A stretch of 64,000 nt of DNA, from NCBI RefSeq assembly GCF_963675165.1, contig NC_087377.1, forward strand, positions 4,650,042 to 4,714,041, in the 5' to 3' direction. Shown here in pieces: positions 40,538 through 52,241 of the stretch. Origin of the DNA: Halichondria panicea. Its lineage: Eukaryota > Porifera > Demospongiae > Suberitida > Halichondriidae. Under the pieces are notes generated by a model. The model did no database searches. It saw nothing but the letters and a program-made list of their open reading frames with translations, and was not told the origin of the DNA. How positions within the stretch are numbered: position 1 is the stretch's first letter; each line of letters opens with the position of its first letter. The position numbers and the translations under genes are program-made.

Positions 40538-42230
40538 TGTCTCTGCACAGTCTGGTTTGGTGATGATGTGTAATTTATAATTATTTGTCTGGTCAGAAGT
40601 GCATTCACTCCTGGTCTGGTATTATGATGATAATAATGATCTGAATTAATTGGTGGTCTTCGCTGTTGAATTGATTTGTTGTTGTGGGAATTTCTCATCT
40701 CTTCTCTGCACAGCACAAACAGCTATGGGTGTAATTTTGTTGTCTGGTGTTATAATTATGTATTGTGTGTGTATTGATAATACTAGGCTGATGGTTGTCA
40801 GCTGTGGTGGTGATAGGTTGGTATTGTATTGTGTGGAGTGGATGGTTTTGTTTGAACTGCTGCTCTCAATGTAACCATGCATTTGCTTGTTCTCTTGCAG
40901 CCACAATGCACACACACACAGCTCCTCCTACTAGCTACTGTACTAGTGTTCCATTCCCTCACTGCTTTTGTCTCCTCTCTCCCTCAGGTACAGACAAGCC
41001 ATGCTGCTCTGGGACCCAGGGAAGATTACTAACCTCATCACAGTATAAGGCCACTCCAAGTGATACTCTGGTTTCTGGTCCACCGCCCGCATCAGATTTT
41101 ATTCTTGGATTTCTATCTCATTATTGGATTTCTATCCCATTATTTCTACTACGCATGCGCACAATGGTCCATACGGTACAAAATAGTGTGATAATGATAT
41201 TCATTTTCAAAATAATGAGTTCATAAGGTGAAAAATTGATAATGACATAATGAGAAAAGCCGCCCGCCCGCATGCAATTAGAAAAACTTCAGGACCAGAA
41301 ACCAGAGTGTCACTTGGAGTGGCCTAATGTATTGCAGGTACTGAAGGGGGCGGGGCTTGACTGAAGATGTGGGGGAGGGGCTCAGATCTCAACACCCACT
41401 ACTATCATTTATTTGTGTCTCTTGAGTGGTGTGTGTGTGTGTAGATTGTCTTGTGTGCAGCTATGGAGACAATAAAGATAAGTATGGCTGGCTTCTATGG
41501 TGTGTAGGTCGATGTCTCTTCACAGCAAAAGATAAGTAGCTCAATTATCTCTCATGCTCTTTGTGTAGGTTGATTGTGTGTGGAGGAGCCACTGTAACAG
41601 CATACACACAGATGAGTAGCTAGCTATGTTGTGTGGCAAGTCTCTCATGCTCTCTGTGTAGGTTGATGGTTGTGTATATATGGATGGACAAGGCGATGCT
41701 TTGATGGTCTGGCACCTAACACTGAATGGCTGCTGTACTTGTTCCTTGGTCTATAATTTATAATTAATATGAAACAACGTAACATTATAATTTAATGTTT
41801 TGTAAGAACAAGAACAATAGTATATAGTTATGTAATAATAACAATTCATTATGATGTTAGAGAATCAAAGTTGACAAAACATTTATTTATCACAGTACTA
41901 TAATTATTGACAAATCCATTTTCCTTGTTTCCTTCTATCGAGAGGTAGGTACATAACTTCAGTCAATTACCATCTCCATCTCCATGGCAACTATAAGCAC
42001 GTTTAGACACCAACAACCTGGAAGAAGGAAATAATTACAATATCTGGATCTAATTAAAGGAACTTGCCCTAACATCTCTGTACAGCGTCCCTCATGATAC
42101 ATGCCAGGGGCTGGTGTTCAGTCCTGCACAAACACACAGTATATATACATCATTTATTGCACACGTCAATGATCATAATGTCCCACAAATTATCACCCAA
42201 ATTAATGCATATGTAATTATAGAGAAGTGA
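40538..42230. other. Non-coding flank with one inverted-repeat element
   Basis: Two similar direct segments (GAAATTTTGTCTCTGCACAG near 40531 and TTTCTCATCTCTTCTCTGCA near 40691) repeat about 160 bp apart. An element of about 280 bp with ends GGCCACTCCAAGTGATACTC and complement lies at 41049-41324. Three weak repeats of the type CTCATGCTCTNTGTGTAGGT occur at 41550-41660. No gene is supported. Confidence 0.5.
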
Positions 42231-44256
42231 ACACTAACTAACTCAAAACACCGTCACACATGCAAGGGGGGAGTACAGCGCATAAAAAACACTAACTATT
42301 CCAACTATCGTATAGCGGGTCATTTTCATGTCGCATTCAGCCCTCTCGCGGGAGCCTAAGACGTTTGCTAGCGCATTCAGCCAACTCGCGAGAGAGAGCC
42401 TAAGACTTTCGCTGGCGCATTCAGCGCACTCGCATAAACACAAGGGGGGAGTACAGCACGTAAAAAACAATAACTATTCCACTAAAAACACTGTCACACA
42501 AGGGGGGAGTACAACGCATAAAAAACATCCAACTATCGTATACCATTTGAAAGGTGTTTCTAAGCATTTAAAAAACCATAAAAATTTTCGACTTTCGATC
42601 CACAGAATTTAAGTTATGGCAGCTGAAAGATTCACGAATTAAACGGAAGGTGTCTTTCAACAGCCATAACAGTTGATCCAATGTCAAAAATTTTATAATA
42701 TTCCGAAAGCTTAGAAAAATACCTTTCAAATGACGTGTTTCAATCCAATATTTCATCCAGGCCCTTAATTTGTTATTTTTAGACCTCGGACCATGGGGAC
42801 TAAATTGGCAAATAATGTTATCTTTCAAATAAGTATGAACTTTGATGGTACCATTTGAAAGGTCTGTTTCTAAGCATTCAGAAAACCTAAGCTTTCGCTG
42901 GTGCATTCAGCGCACTTGCATAAAAAACACAAAACAAGGAGGTACAATGCAGCTGTTGTGAATGAACGTAAAACTATTGCTAGTGACAAAACACAGTCAC
43001 ACATGCAAGGGGGGAGTACAGCGCAAATAGCACAAACTACAAAACACAGTCACACATGCAAGGGGGGAGTACAGCGCAAAAAGCACAAACTACAAAACAC
43101 AGTCACACATGCAAGGGGGGAGTACAGCGCAAAAAAACACAAACTACAAAACACAGTCACACATGCAAGGGAGGAGTACAGCGCAAACTACAAAACACCG
43201 TCACACATGCAAGGGGGGAGTACAGCGCAAAAAGCACAAACTACAAAACACAGTCACACATGCAAAGGAGGAGTACAGCGTAAAAAGCACAAACTACAAA
43301 ACACCGTCACACATGCAAGGGGGGAGTACAGCGCAAAAACTACAAAACACAGTCACACATGCGAGGGGAGTACAGCGCAAAAAGCTCAAACTACAAAACA
43401 CAGTCACACATGCTAGGGGGGAGTACAGCGCAAAAAGCACAAATTATAAAACATAGTCACACATGCAAGGGGGGAGTACAGCGCAAAAAGGACAAACTAC
43501 AAAACACAGTCACACATGCAAAGGAGGAGTACAGCGCAAAAAGCACAAACTACAAAACACCGTCACACATGCAAGGGGGGAGTACAGCGCAAAAAATACA
43601 AACTACAAAACACAGTCACACATGCGAGGGGAGTACAGCGCAAAAAGCTCAAACTACAAAACACAGTCACACATGCAAGGGGGGAGTACAGCGCAAAAAG
43701 CACAAACTACAAAACACAGTCACACAAGCAAGGGGGAAGTACAGCGCAAAAAAACACAAACTACAAAACACAGTCACACATGCAAGGGAGGAGTAAAGCG
43801 CAAAAAGCATAAACTACAAAACACAGTCACACATGCAAGGGGGGATAGTACATCGCAAAAAGCACACAAACTACAAAACACAGTCACACATGCAAGAGAG
43901 GAGTACAGCGCAAAAAGCACAAACTACAAAACACCGTCACACATGCAAGGGGGGAGTACAGCGCAAAAAAACACAAACTACAAAACACAGTCACACATGC
44001 AAGAGGGGAGTACAGCGCAAAAAGCTCAAACTACAAAACACAGTCACACATGCATGCTAGGGGGGAGTACAGCGCAAAAAGCACAAACTACAAAACACAG
44101 TCACACATGCTAGGGGGGAGTACAGCGCAAAAAGCACAAACTACAAAACACAGTCACACATGCAAGGGGGAAGTACAGCGCAAAAAACACAAACTACAAA
44201 ACACAGTCACACATGCAAGGGGGAGTACAGCGCAAAAAGCACAAACTACAAAACGT
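42231..44256. repeat. 53 bp minisatellite array
   Basis: From about 42985 to 44256 a unit of roughly 53 bp (CACAGTCACACATGCAAGGG, then GGGAGTACAGCGC, then AAAAAGCACAAACTACAAAA) repeats about 24 times with small variants. Stray single units lie at 42245-42285, 42440 and 42485, and an unrelated 300 bp block at 42540-42890 separates them from the main array. Long open frames across it come from the repeat. Confidence 0.9.
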
Positions 44257-45429
44257 TTGGTTAGGGAAAGAGTCACACTCTGCACGTGGCAGTACTCACT
44301 GTTCCTTAGGTCGATTGTATTTTTATCTAACGCCCAATGGGTTGATCATCATCAGCATCCAACAGAGTGAACAACTGACCCTCACGAATCTAACAAGTGA
44401 GAGAACAATCAGACCACTCACTCACTAGTAGATAATTCCACAATAAAAATTATTATCTTAAACATAATTTTTCATTTCTTCAAATCAACTTGAGCTGCAA
44501 TAATTGATTGTGTATGTACAGTCTTGTAGCACTACTAAATACACACATTATCTTGGAAACTGTCACAAGTTATGGGGCTCTCAAACTTAGGCCTGATTTA
44601 ACACAACGCTTTCCCCATAAAATGTATAATTTAAGCAACTTTCCGGAGGTCATAACTTCACTAAAAAGCAATCAATATCAAAACTAAGAGAAGCATTCTG
44701 TAGCTCTAGACAAGGCCTATCACATGACATGCTCAGATCAAAGTTCTGGTGGGGGAAAGAGTCACACTCTGCACGCGGCAGTACTCACTATTTCTTAATT
44801 GTGTTCCTTTATCTGCAGTGCAAGACGTCCAATGGGTTGTACGCAAACTCCACAGTGTCACCTTGTAAGTCCTCCATCATATGTTGTCATAGCAACTGGT
44901 CACTGACTCCGCCCCTCTCGTGCTCTCCATCACTGTACGCAATGAAGTAACGGGTCAACAAATGTGCAGCAATGGATGCATTTGATACAGAAGCTGTATA
45001 GTTTGATCACTAGTAATGATATCTATTAGCAGATATTGAATGCCAGTCATCTAAAGCAGCCTATACACTATACTAGGTGGTCCACTTTTGATCATGACTA
45101 GCCAATCACTTGTACTCGTTGCGATGCTCTTTGCCTTGTGATCCATTGCTGCTGGTCTTTTGGAGGAGTATCCACCCGATATCCAGCCTTGTAGAAGCTC
45201 ATAGAGGGAAGGACAAGTGAATGCTTTTCCTCACCAGCAGTCTCCATCTTGTGTGTGTGTGTGAGCGTGTCTGGTAAAGGGTTATCAAATCTACAAAAGG
45301 AAACATATTTTGTCTAATGGTTTGACGATCCTTTACCCACTGGCCATGTGCTTCATTCATCAGTTCTAATACTCTGAGAGCACATCCATTGGAGTGGTCC
45401 TACTAGCTAGCACGGTGCACTGGACACAA
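44257..45429. other. Flank of the minisatellite with a duplicated segment
   Basis: The block GGGAAAGAGTCACACTCTGC, followed by a CAGTACTCACT stretch, occurs at 44266-44310 and again at 44753-44795, so a segment of about 80-100 bp is duplicated. No gene is supported. Confidence 0.5.
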
Positions 45430-46379
45430 TGGACCAACACTCTGACTCAGGGGAAAGGTGAGCGCTACCTTTAATATTACTAATTGATGACTTATTAATT
45501 TTCAGTAGAACTTTTATGTATAGTTGAGATTGTCCATGCAATTCTTTAGTTATTTGACTATCATTAATTTGCACAGCTTACTGCATACTGCAACAAGCTG
45601 AAATGGCTACAAACTCTCCTGCAATTCTGTGCACTTTGACCTCTGTGTTTGGTATCCCCCAGGTACAGGACGGACAGGACACCTCAACGGATTGTGTGTC
45701 TCTGGTGTCACTCCAGTGTCAGCAAGTACCGTTTCAGCTCAGGTGACAACTACCTATACTGTATAATCATGATTAGGTGATAATGCCTCTCAATGTGTTG
45801 CCCCCCCCAATTTGACTCTAATTTGACTCTTGAAGTGTTGTCCTCATACTGACTGGGGAATTAGACCTGGCCTTGCATATAGGGTGCCTGGGTGAGACTT
45901 CTCATAACTTGTTTAGGATACAACCTCATTGCTGTAGTAAACACGCCTAAGATGCCAAATTAATAAACGCTCTTTTGCAAAATGTACTAGCCGTCCTATA
46001 TAAGTATTGTCAGCCATTTTCCTCACACACCATCCCCCACACACATAAATTAACGATAATCTTCATATTGTGAAATTCTGTTGCAAGCGCAATCCACTGT
46101 ACAGTACCTACACCCCCTCACACACACACCACACACACAACACACACTAGGTGGCTTTGCTACATGGCGTCTTTGTGGTCAGAGCCAGTAATGGACGCAA
46201 GCTAGCTCTGAAGAGAGTGGCAGTGAACAATGATGCTGACCTCTACCTCACCAAACAAGAGATTGCTGTCACCAAGGCTCTGTCTGATTGCTCGTATTCT
46301 GTGACATACATTTCATCCATTACTAAGCAGATATCCAGTGATGTACACGAGGTCCTCATAGTAATGGAGTTATATACAG

Positions 46380-46856
46380 GTACCCCCTGAGTTATGTAGT
46401 GGTACCCCCTGAGTTATAGTGGTACCCCCTGAGTTATGTAGTTGTATACCCCCTGAGTTATAGTGGTACCCCCTGAATTATAGTGGTACCCCCTGAGTTA
46501 TGTAGTGGTATACCCCCTGAGTTATATACAGGTACCCCCTGAGTTATAGTGGTACCCCCTGAGTTATGTAGTGGTATACCCCCTGAGTTATGTAGTGGTA
46601 TACCCCCTGAGTTATATACAGGTACCCCCTGAGTTATGTAGTGGTACCCCCTGAGTTATAGTGGTACCCCCTGAATTATAGTGGTACCCCCTGAGTTATG
46701 TAGTGGTATACCCCCTGAGTTATATACAGGTACCCCCTGAATTATGTAGTGGTACCCCCTGAGTTATAGTGGTACCCCCTGAGTTATGTAGTGGTATACC
46801 CCCTGAGTTATGTAGTGGTATACCCCCTGAGTTATGTACAGGTACCCCCTGAGCCA
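46380..46856. repeat. Minisatellite copying a splice donor
   Basis: About 22 copies of a 20-24 bp unit (GGTACCCCCTGAGTTATAGT and longer variants) start exactly at the donor of the kinase exon ending 46379. Several units contain ATATACAGGTACCCC, the exon-intron junction itself, so the array multiplies the 5' splice site. Confidence 0.9.
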
Positions 46857-47555
46857 GGGATGTGTCGGTGCTGGTGGTTGGTACAAACCACATCTAGACA
46901 ACCACCTAGTTTACCACATGTTAGGCTTTAATTGGCTGCAATGAAAAAACCCGCAACTTCGAAAATGATTGGGGAAGAGCAGTACTAGGTATTATTGTTC
47001 AGTATCCTTTTAGAAAGTACACGTTGTTGACATGTTGCAATCAGCTTAGTAGTGATTCCCACTCCCTCTAATCAAGTGTTGACATTCTGTTATCTAGTAG
47101 TGAGAATCACTAACACTTATTGTAGCTAATTAGTGATAAATGGAAGTAATCTTGATATTATTATTATTATTTGTTCCTGTATAAATAGGTACTTCGGTGA
47201 TAGATTTGCTGAATCAGCGATTATCAGCGGGCACTCGACTGAGACAACGTGAAGTGTTGCATATCTTCTCTGATGTTGCCAAGGCCGTTGCTAGGCTACA
47301 CCATCGGGCAAAACCCATCATACATGTACATCGTGACCTCAAGGTCATTACAATTGAACCTCTTTGTAACGGACACGTTTGGGGAAAAAAATTTTGTCTG
47401 TGATATGATATCATAGTTGGCCTTTCTTGAGATGTGGCTCATAAGATGAGCTCCACTGTACATGTGTGTAGCATTCAATATAGCTCTATCCCATAGTGTA
47501 TATAGCTGTGATGTCACGGACAAATAAATATGTGATCTTATACTACTGCTATTAA

Positions 47556-49031
47556 CCCTTTAACCGTCAAGGGCCACGATCGTGGCCCGCAATAGTGACT
47601 TTTTTTGCGAAATTCTAATTCTGCGATACTTAGGAAGTAGCTCGAACTACGCACATCCCTGTATAGAGGAAGAGCTGTAGAATCACGTGCAATTTAGTCT
47701 AGAATTTTCCAAGCCACGTTGCTATGTTAAAATTTCATTAGCATCTTACCGCACGAAGTTTATAGCTATGGCTAGATTGTTTACTTGTGCCGATGTGCTT
47801 GAACAGCTTGAGGACAGCAATGGCGATGTCTCCTCTGGTGATGACAGTGCCTATGAAGGAGAGGGGATAGTAGGATACCTCCCAAAGGCTACCAGCTTTA
47901 TGCCAGACGCTGATGAACTGTCTGGGACTGAGGACATGCATGACATGGACCTAGACGCTAGACCAGGACGGTGAAAGACCAGGAGAGGGCTCACTGTGTG
48001 ACTCTGGCAAGTAGTATAGATCTAGTATAGCTAGAATATCAGTAGTGTAAGTATAGTATAGCTAAAATAGAACTAGTGTTCAAGCTGGCGCTGTGCTAAT
48101 GCCTCTCGCCATGATTTGCTTTCGCTCAAAAGTATAGAAGAGGAAAAAGTGTATAAAATAATCTGTCTAAAACTGAATTGCAATTGTATAATTATGGTAT
48201 CATTGTTGTGTTTTGTGGCTGCTTATACCAGGACCTCAAGGATCTAGGAAGCAACAAAGAAGAAGATTTTATTTTCAATTAATTATAAGCGGAAGTGCAT
48301 AATTATTTCATAAAGTTAGCTTATCTATATAAAGTCACTGAGAAGAAAAGACTTATTACATGCATCTATTGTTGTATTATGTGGCTTTAATACCAGGACC
48401 TCAAGAAAGAAGAAAATTGGATCTGTAGTTCATGCAGTGTATAATTATAATATTTAAGAAGAAAAGACTTGTGTACATGCATATTGTTATCTATAATAGT
48501 GTTTTGTGGCTTACCAGGCCCTCAAGAAAAATATGATTCTGCCAGGAGGATCTGGATCTGGGGAATGAGTGCGCATGCGCATTACATCCATAGGAATAAT
48601 TAAAGGGTGTGTCCAAAGAGATCAATTTCACAAAACAATGAACAGTCTTTATGTGAGCTTGTAAATTTCATAGATCGTTCACGGATAATTATAGTACATA
48701 TTGTACTTCAAATTGATATATCTTAGCACTGTTACATTCATATGATGTGAAAATCAAGATTAGTCAAGCCTCTATACCATATGATAGGCTGATCCATAAA
48801 AAAAAAAAATTTGGATTTTATCTCACCGCTGGCCGAGCATTTAAAATGATAAAAACGGGTGAGCGTAATAACCGTGGTTGTTATGGCAACACATGTTGCA
48901 CCATTTTATTCCTTGTTGTATGGGCATTCTATTGGTATATGGTTGTTAGGCATTTTATTGCTCTGGAAACCCGATAGAGAATTTACAGACATTTCACTTC
49001 ACTGTTAATTAAGAATCCGACGGTTAAAGGG
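47556..49031. mobile_element. Non-autonomous piggyBac-type element in a kinase intron
   Basis: Perfect 13 bp inverted ends CCCTTTAACCGTC, flanked by TTAA at 47552-47555 and 49032-49035, the signature of piggyBac elements. A frame at 47769-47972 starts MARLFTCADVLEQLEDSNGD and is acidic, like the start of piggyBac transposases. The catalytic region is absent, so this is an internally deleted copy. Three short related segments (GGACCTCAAG near 48232, 48398 and 48510) repeat inside. Confidence 0.85.
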
Positions 49032-49946
49032 TTAATATGCGAGCGGCTATCATAATAATTACATACTTTTGCATAGCACAGTAATATTGATTTGCGGCCT
49101 GTACAAATCCTATTGAAATTGCGGTGTTTATAATTATAATTATCGCATAATTATAAGACACATTATATACATGTGTTTATAGGACTACAGTGTATGCCAA
49201 CGTCCTCACCATTCATCTCCCCAATGTGTTGATTTGTGTGTGTACAGATTGAGAACATACTCCATGACTCTGTGCACGACACATACATACTCTGTGACTA
49301 TGGAAGCTGTTTACTCAAGAGCATGCACCCCGAGGTATGGTGTGTGGGTGGTGTGTGGGTGGGTGTGTGTGTGTGTGTGAGGAGTGGATGGTGTGGTGTG
49401 GTGTGGGAGGGTATGGTGTGTGGGTGTGTGAGGAGTGGATGGTAAATTGCAAAAAAATAAACAATTTGTTATATGCACTGTACTGTTAGCTGCTACATAT
49501 GTCTGTACCTACAGGAGATGGGGGCCACGGAATGTTCTGATGAGATCTCACGCTTCACCACAATACCTTATCGATCTCCAGAGATGGTCTCCGTATATCC
49601 TGGCAAAACCATCACCACCAAATCTGACATCTGAGTACGTACATTGTACAAATTTATTTACACACAACGTAATTATCGTAGGCTAACAATAATTAGTTAT
49701 ATGATACTCATTTGAAAGCTCTCAATGAGACAAATCTAATGGTACGCATATCATCACACCCTCACACAACACGCACCCGCCCACACACAGGCACTGAGCG
49801 TACTACTGTTTAAGCTGTGCTTCATGGATACTCCATTTGGTGACAACCCTCTAGCCATAGTCAGTGCTCAGTACAGAAGACTCTCCCTACACACAAGACC
49901 TGCACAACTTGACAGGTACATGTACACACACCCACACCCCACCCCC

Positions 49947-49981
<35 letters not shown>

Positions 49982-50154
49982 AGCCTTAAGTCCTAAGTGA
50001 CTGTATGTTGCTCTAATGGTACGTGTATTCTCCCCCTCTTTGTAGCGTATCTGTTGACCTCTGATCTTGAGCTGCGTCCCAGTATCTGGCAAGTGTCTGA
50101 GGTGGTGTCCAGGATCACAGGAACCACCAACCATGTCACTAATGTCTTTGTGAG

Positions 50155-50575
50155 TACCTTAGTGTTGGGTAGACCAACAATGGCTGTATTATAGAGGGTG
50201 GCCTGCTAACACAGGTCCAAACACATGCTATGGAGACTTTGAGACCCATTAACCTGGCTGTGTTATAGAGGGTGGCCTGCTAACACAGGTCCAAACACAT
50301 GCTATGGAGACTTTGAGGCCCATTAACCTGGCTGTATTATAGAGAGTGGTCTGCTAACACAGGTCCAAACACATGCTATGGAGACTTTGGGACCCATTAA
50401 CCTGGCTGTATTATAGAGGGTGGCCTGCTAACACAGGTCCAAACACATGCTATGGAGACTTTGGGGCCCATTAACCTGGCTGTATTATAGAGGGTGGCCA
50501 GCTAACACAGGTCCAAACACATGCTATGGACACTTTGGGGCCCATTAACCTGGCTGTATTATAGAGGGTGCTTAT
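50155..50575. repeat. 75-76 bp tandem repeat in a kinase intron
   Basis: About five and a half units of TGGCTGTATTATAGAGGGTG, GCCTGCTAACACAGGTCC and AAACACATGCTATGGAGAC with a few substitutions. A fragment of the unit recurs at 51284-51303. Confidence 0.9.
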
Positions 50576-51702
50576 TGATTATACATTGGTGACCTTGAGT
50601 GTTTAAATTTTATTTCACCATTATATAATTATACATGTCCACACAGCGTTCCCCTGGTCCACCCAATCCCCTCCCTTCTTCGAAAAAGACTCGTCCTGTT
50701 GCTAAGAAACCAACAAACCAATCAAAACCCTCCGTGACTATCACCCCCATCAACGCTACGAGGGCTATTGACACAGGGGTTACCACGACAACCATTTCAT
50801 CTCGAGATCGACCTCGCGGAATAGGTAACTGGTCTAGTCGCCAGGGCAACAACGAGTAACGAACCTGAAGCCATCCAATCAGAATGCAGGATTCCATAAA
50901 AGCGTAGACAGTGCTTTTGGTCATGACCCATTCACTCCACAAAGAATAGGATCAGACGACCACAGTGGTGAGTGGGTAGGTGGTGTGTGTGTGTGGGTGT
51001 GTGTGTATGTGTGTGTGTGTAGTGTTTTCCGTAATAGACTTTCTACTAGCTACCTAGAATGTTTTGTGATGGTTGATCAATTTGCTACAATAAAATTACT
51101 AGTAAATACACACAATCCTTGCCAGAACGGAATAGTTAGACTGCAAAAGGTCAAATTTTCGGCTCCTTCGTAGGTTTTTCACCAGCAAAATACTAGTAAG
51201 ACGGTACTTGCCTTATGTACAGAATGTTTATTGTGGTGACCCCTAGGCTGGGCAGAGGCTGACTCTGGGTCCCTTATTAAACCTGGCTGTATTATAGAGG
51301 GACTGTATATACTGCTTATTGAACCTCCCACCCTCTCACTCACCCACCCACACACACACACACACCTGCCCCCCCCCACACACCCACACACACACCTCAC
51401 AGACTGGCAGTCCATTTCCTACGGATGACTTTGGTACCACTTCATTTGACGGACGTTCCTCTACCCCACCCACTCATAATACTGCATGCTGACATTGCAA
51501 GACGAGATTTATTTGGAGCACCCCCCTTTAGAGAGGGTTCAAAGGTTACGCCGACAATGACAACTGTAGATCAATTTGGAGCAGTTCCTTTTAGCTGAAT
51601 TTTTATATTAATTTTAGTGTTTAGTATTATTATAAGTGTTGTTTTGTGTGTAGTAGGATCATAATTATGACTCCGACTATTGACTGTGTGCATAATATAC
51701 CT

Positions 51703-51939
51703 TATAGCGCGAAATTTTCGAGGGGCTTAATTTTCGCGGATTTCGTGGGTTAGAATTCTACAAAAAAATTAAGTCCACAAAAAGTGTTCTTTAATTAGAA
51801 TTACCTGCTATCATCAAAGATTTAAAGGCGTGGCTTCCGGTAAGCAGTCATTCCGCGAACATTGTGCAACGAAATGGTTTTTAGAGGCCAATCCACACTA
51901 GAAATATAAGTGCCTCAAAAATTTCGCGCTATACGGTAA
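51703..51939. mobile_element. Inverted-repeat element, TATAGCGCGAAATTTTCGAG family
   Basis: The left TTATAGCGCGAAATTTTCGA and the right AAATTTCGCGCTATACGG are inverted; about 237 bp, non-coding. It is the same family as 11938-12545 and uninterrupted here. Confidence 0.75.
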
Positions 51940-52241
51940 TATGTAATGCTTAACTTTACCGTATTGAAATACAGAAAGAGGGTGTGGCACTTTGCTTGTA
52001 CTAAGAATGGGGTAAGTGGCCGGAATGTAACACCTCTGAAAAAGGGGAGGATCTGAGCAATGATTATGTTTACTGAGAAACAAGGAAAGGGGCGAAATTG
52101 ACAGAGCAATGTTTGTGTGTTTGAACAAAGCTTCGATTGAAGTCACGTTTTTGTGGCCGGAAGGGCCCTTGATACGAGGTGGCACTTTGCTTTGTACTGA
52201 GAAACAAGGGGTGAATTTGACAGAGTTTGAACAAAGCTTCA

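Larger units (their letters stand above)
45430..51601 (+). pseudogene. AAK1/BIKE-type (NAK family) kinase gene with several lesions
   Basis: Exons by homology and splice sites: 45430-45458 (ATG start), about 45662-45740, 46151-46379, 47189-47343, 49248-49334, 49515-49633, 49791-49915, 50046-50149, 50647-50824, 50890-50967 and about 51411-51601. Kinase features: Lys in LALKR, MELYTG hinge, HRDLK, IENIL, DYG in place of DFG, YRSPEM, a final-helix RPSIWQV. The tail has the FGxxPF-type motifs (DLFGAPPF, DQFGAVPF) seen in AAK1 relatives, which phosphorylate clathrin adaptors. Lesions: GGFA of the glycine loop and VFVVRASNG lie in different frames; two residues (HV) are inserted before HRD; the Trp of DIW is TGA at 49631-49633; the 49915/50046 junction is one base out of phase; and tail motifs lie in two frames. 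Together these suggest a decaying copy; sequencing errors are the alternative. Confidence 0.7.

Noticed and set aside
40895-40990. Signal-peptide-like exon (QLLLLATVLVFHSL)
   Set aside because: The only nearby ATG is in another frame and no following exon can be shown.
42901-44370. Possible CRISPR array or repeat protein in the 53 bp repeats
   Set aside because: There are no unique spacers between units and the genome is animal. The frames shift with each small indel.
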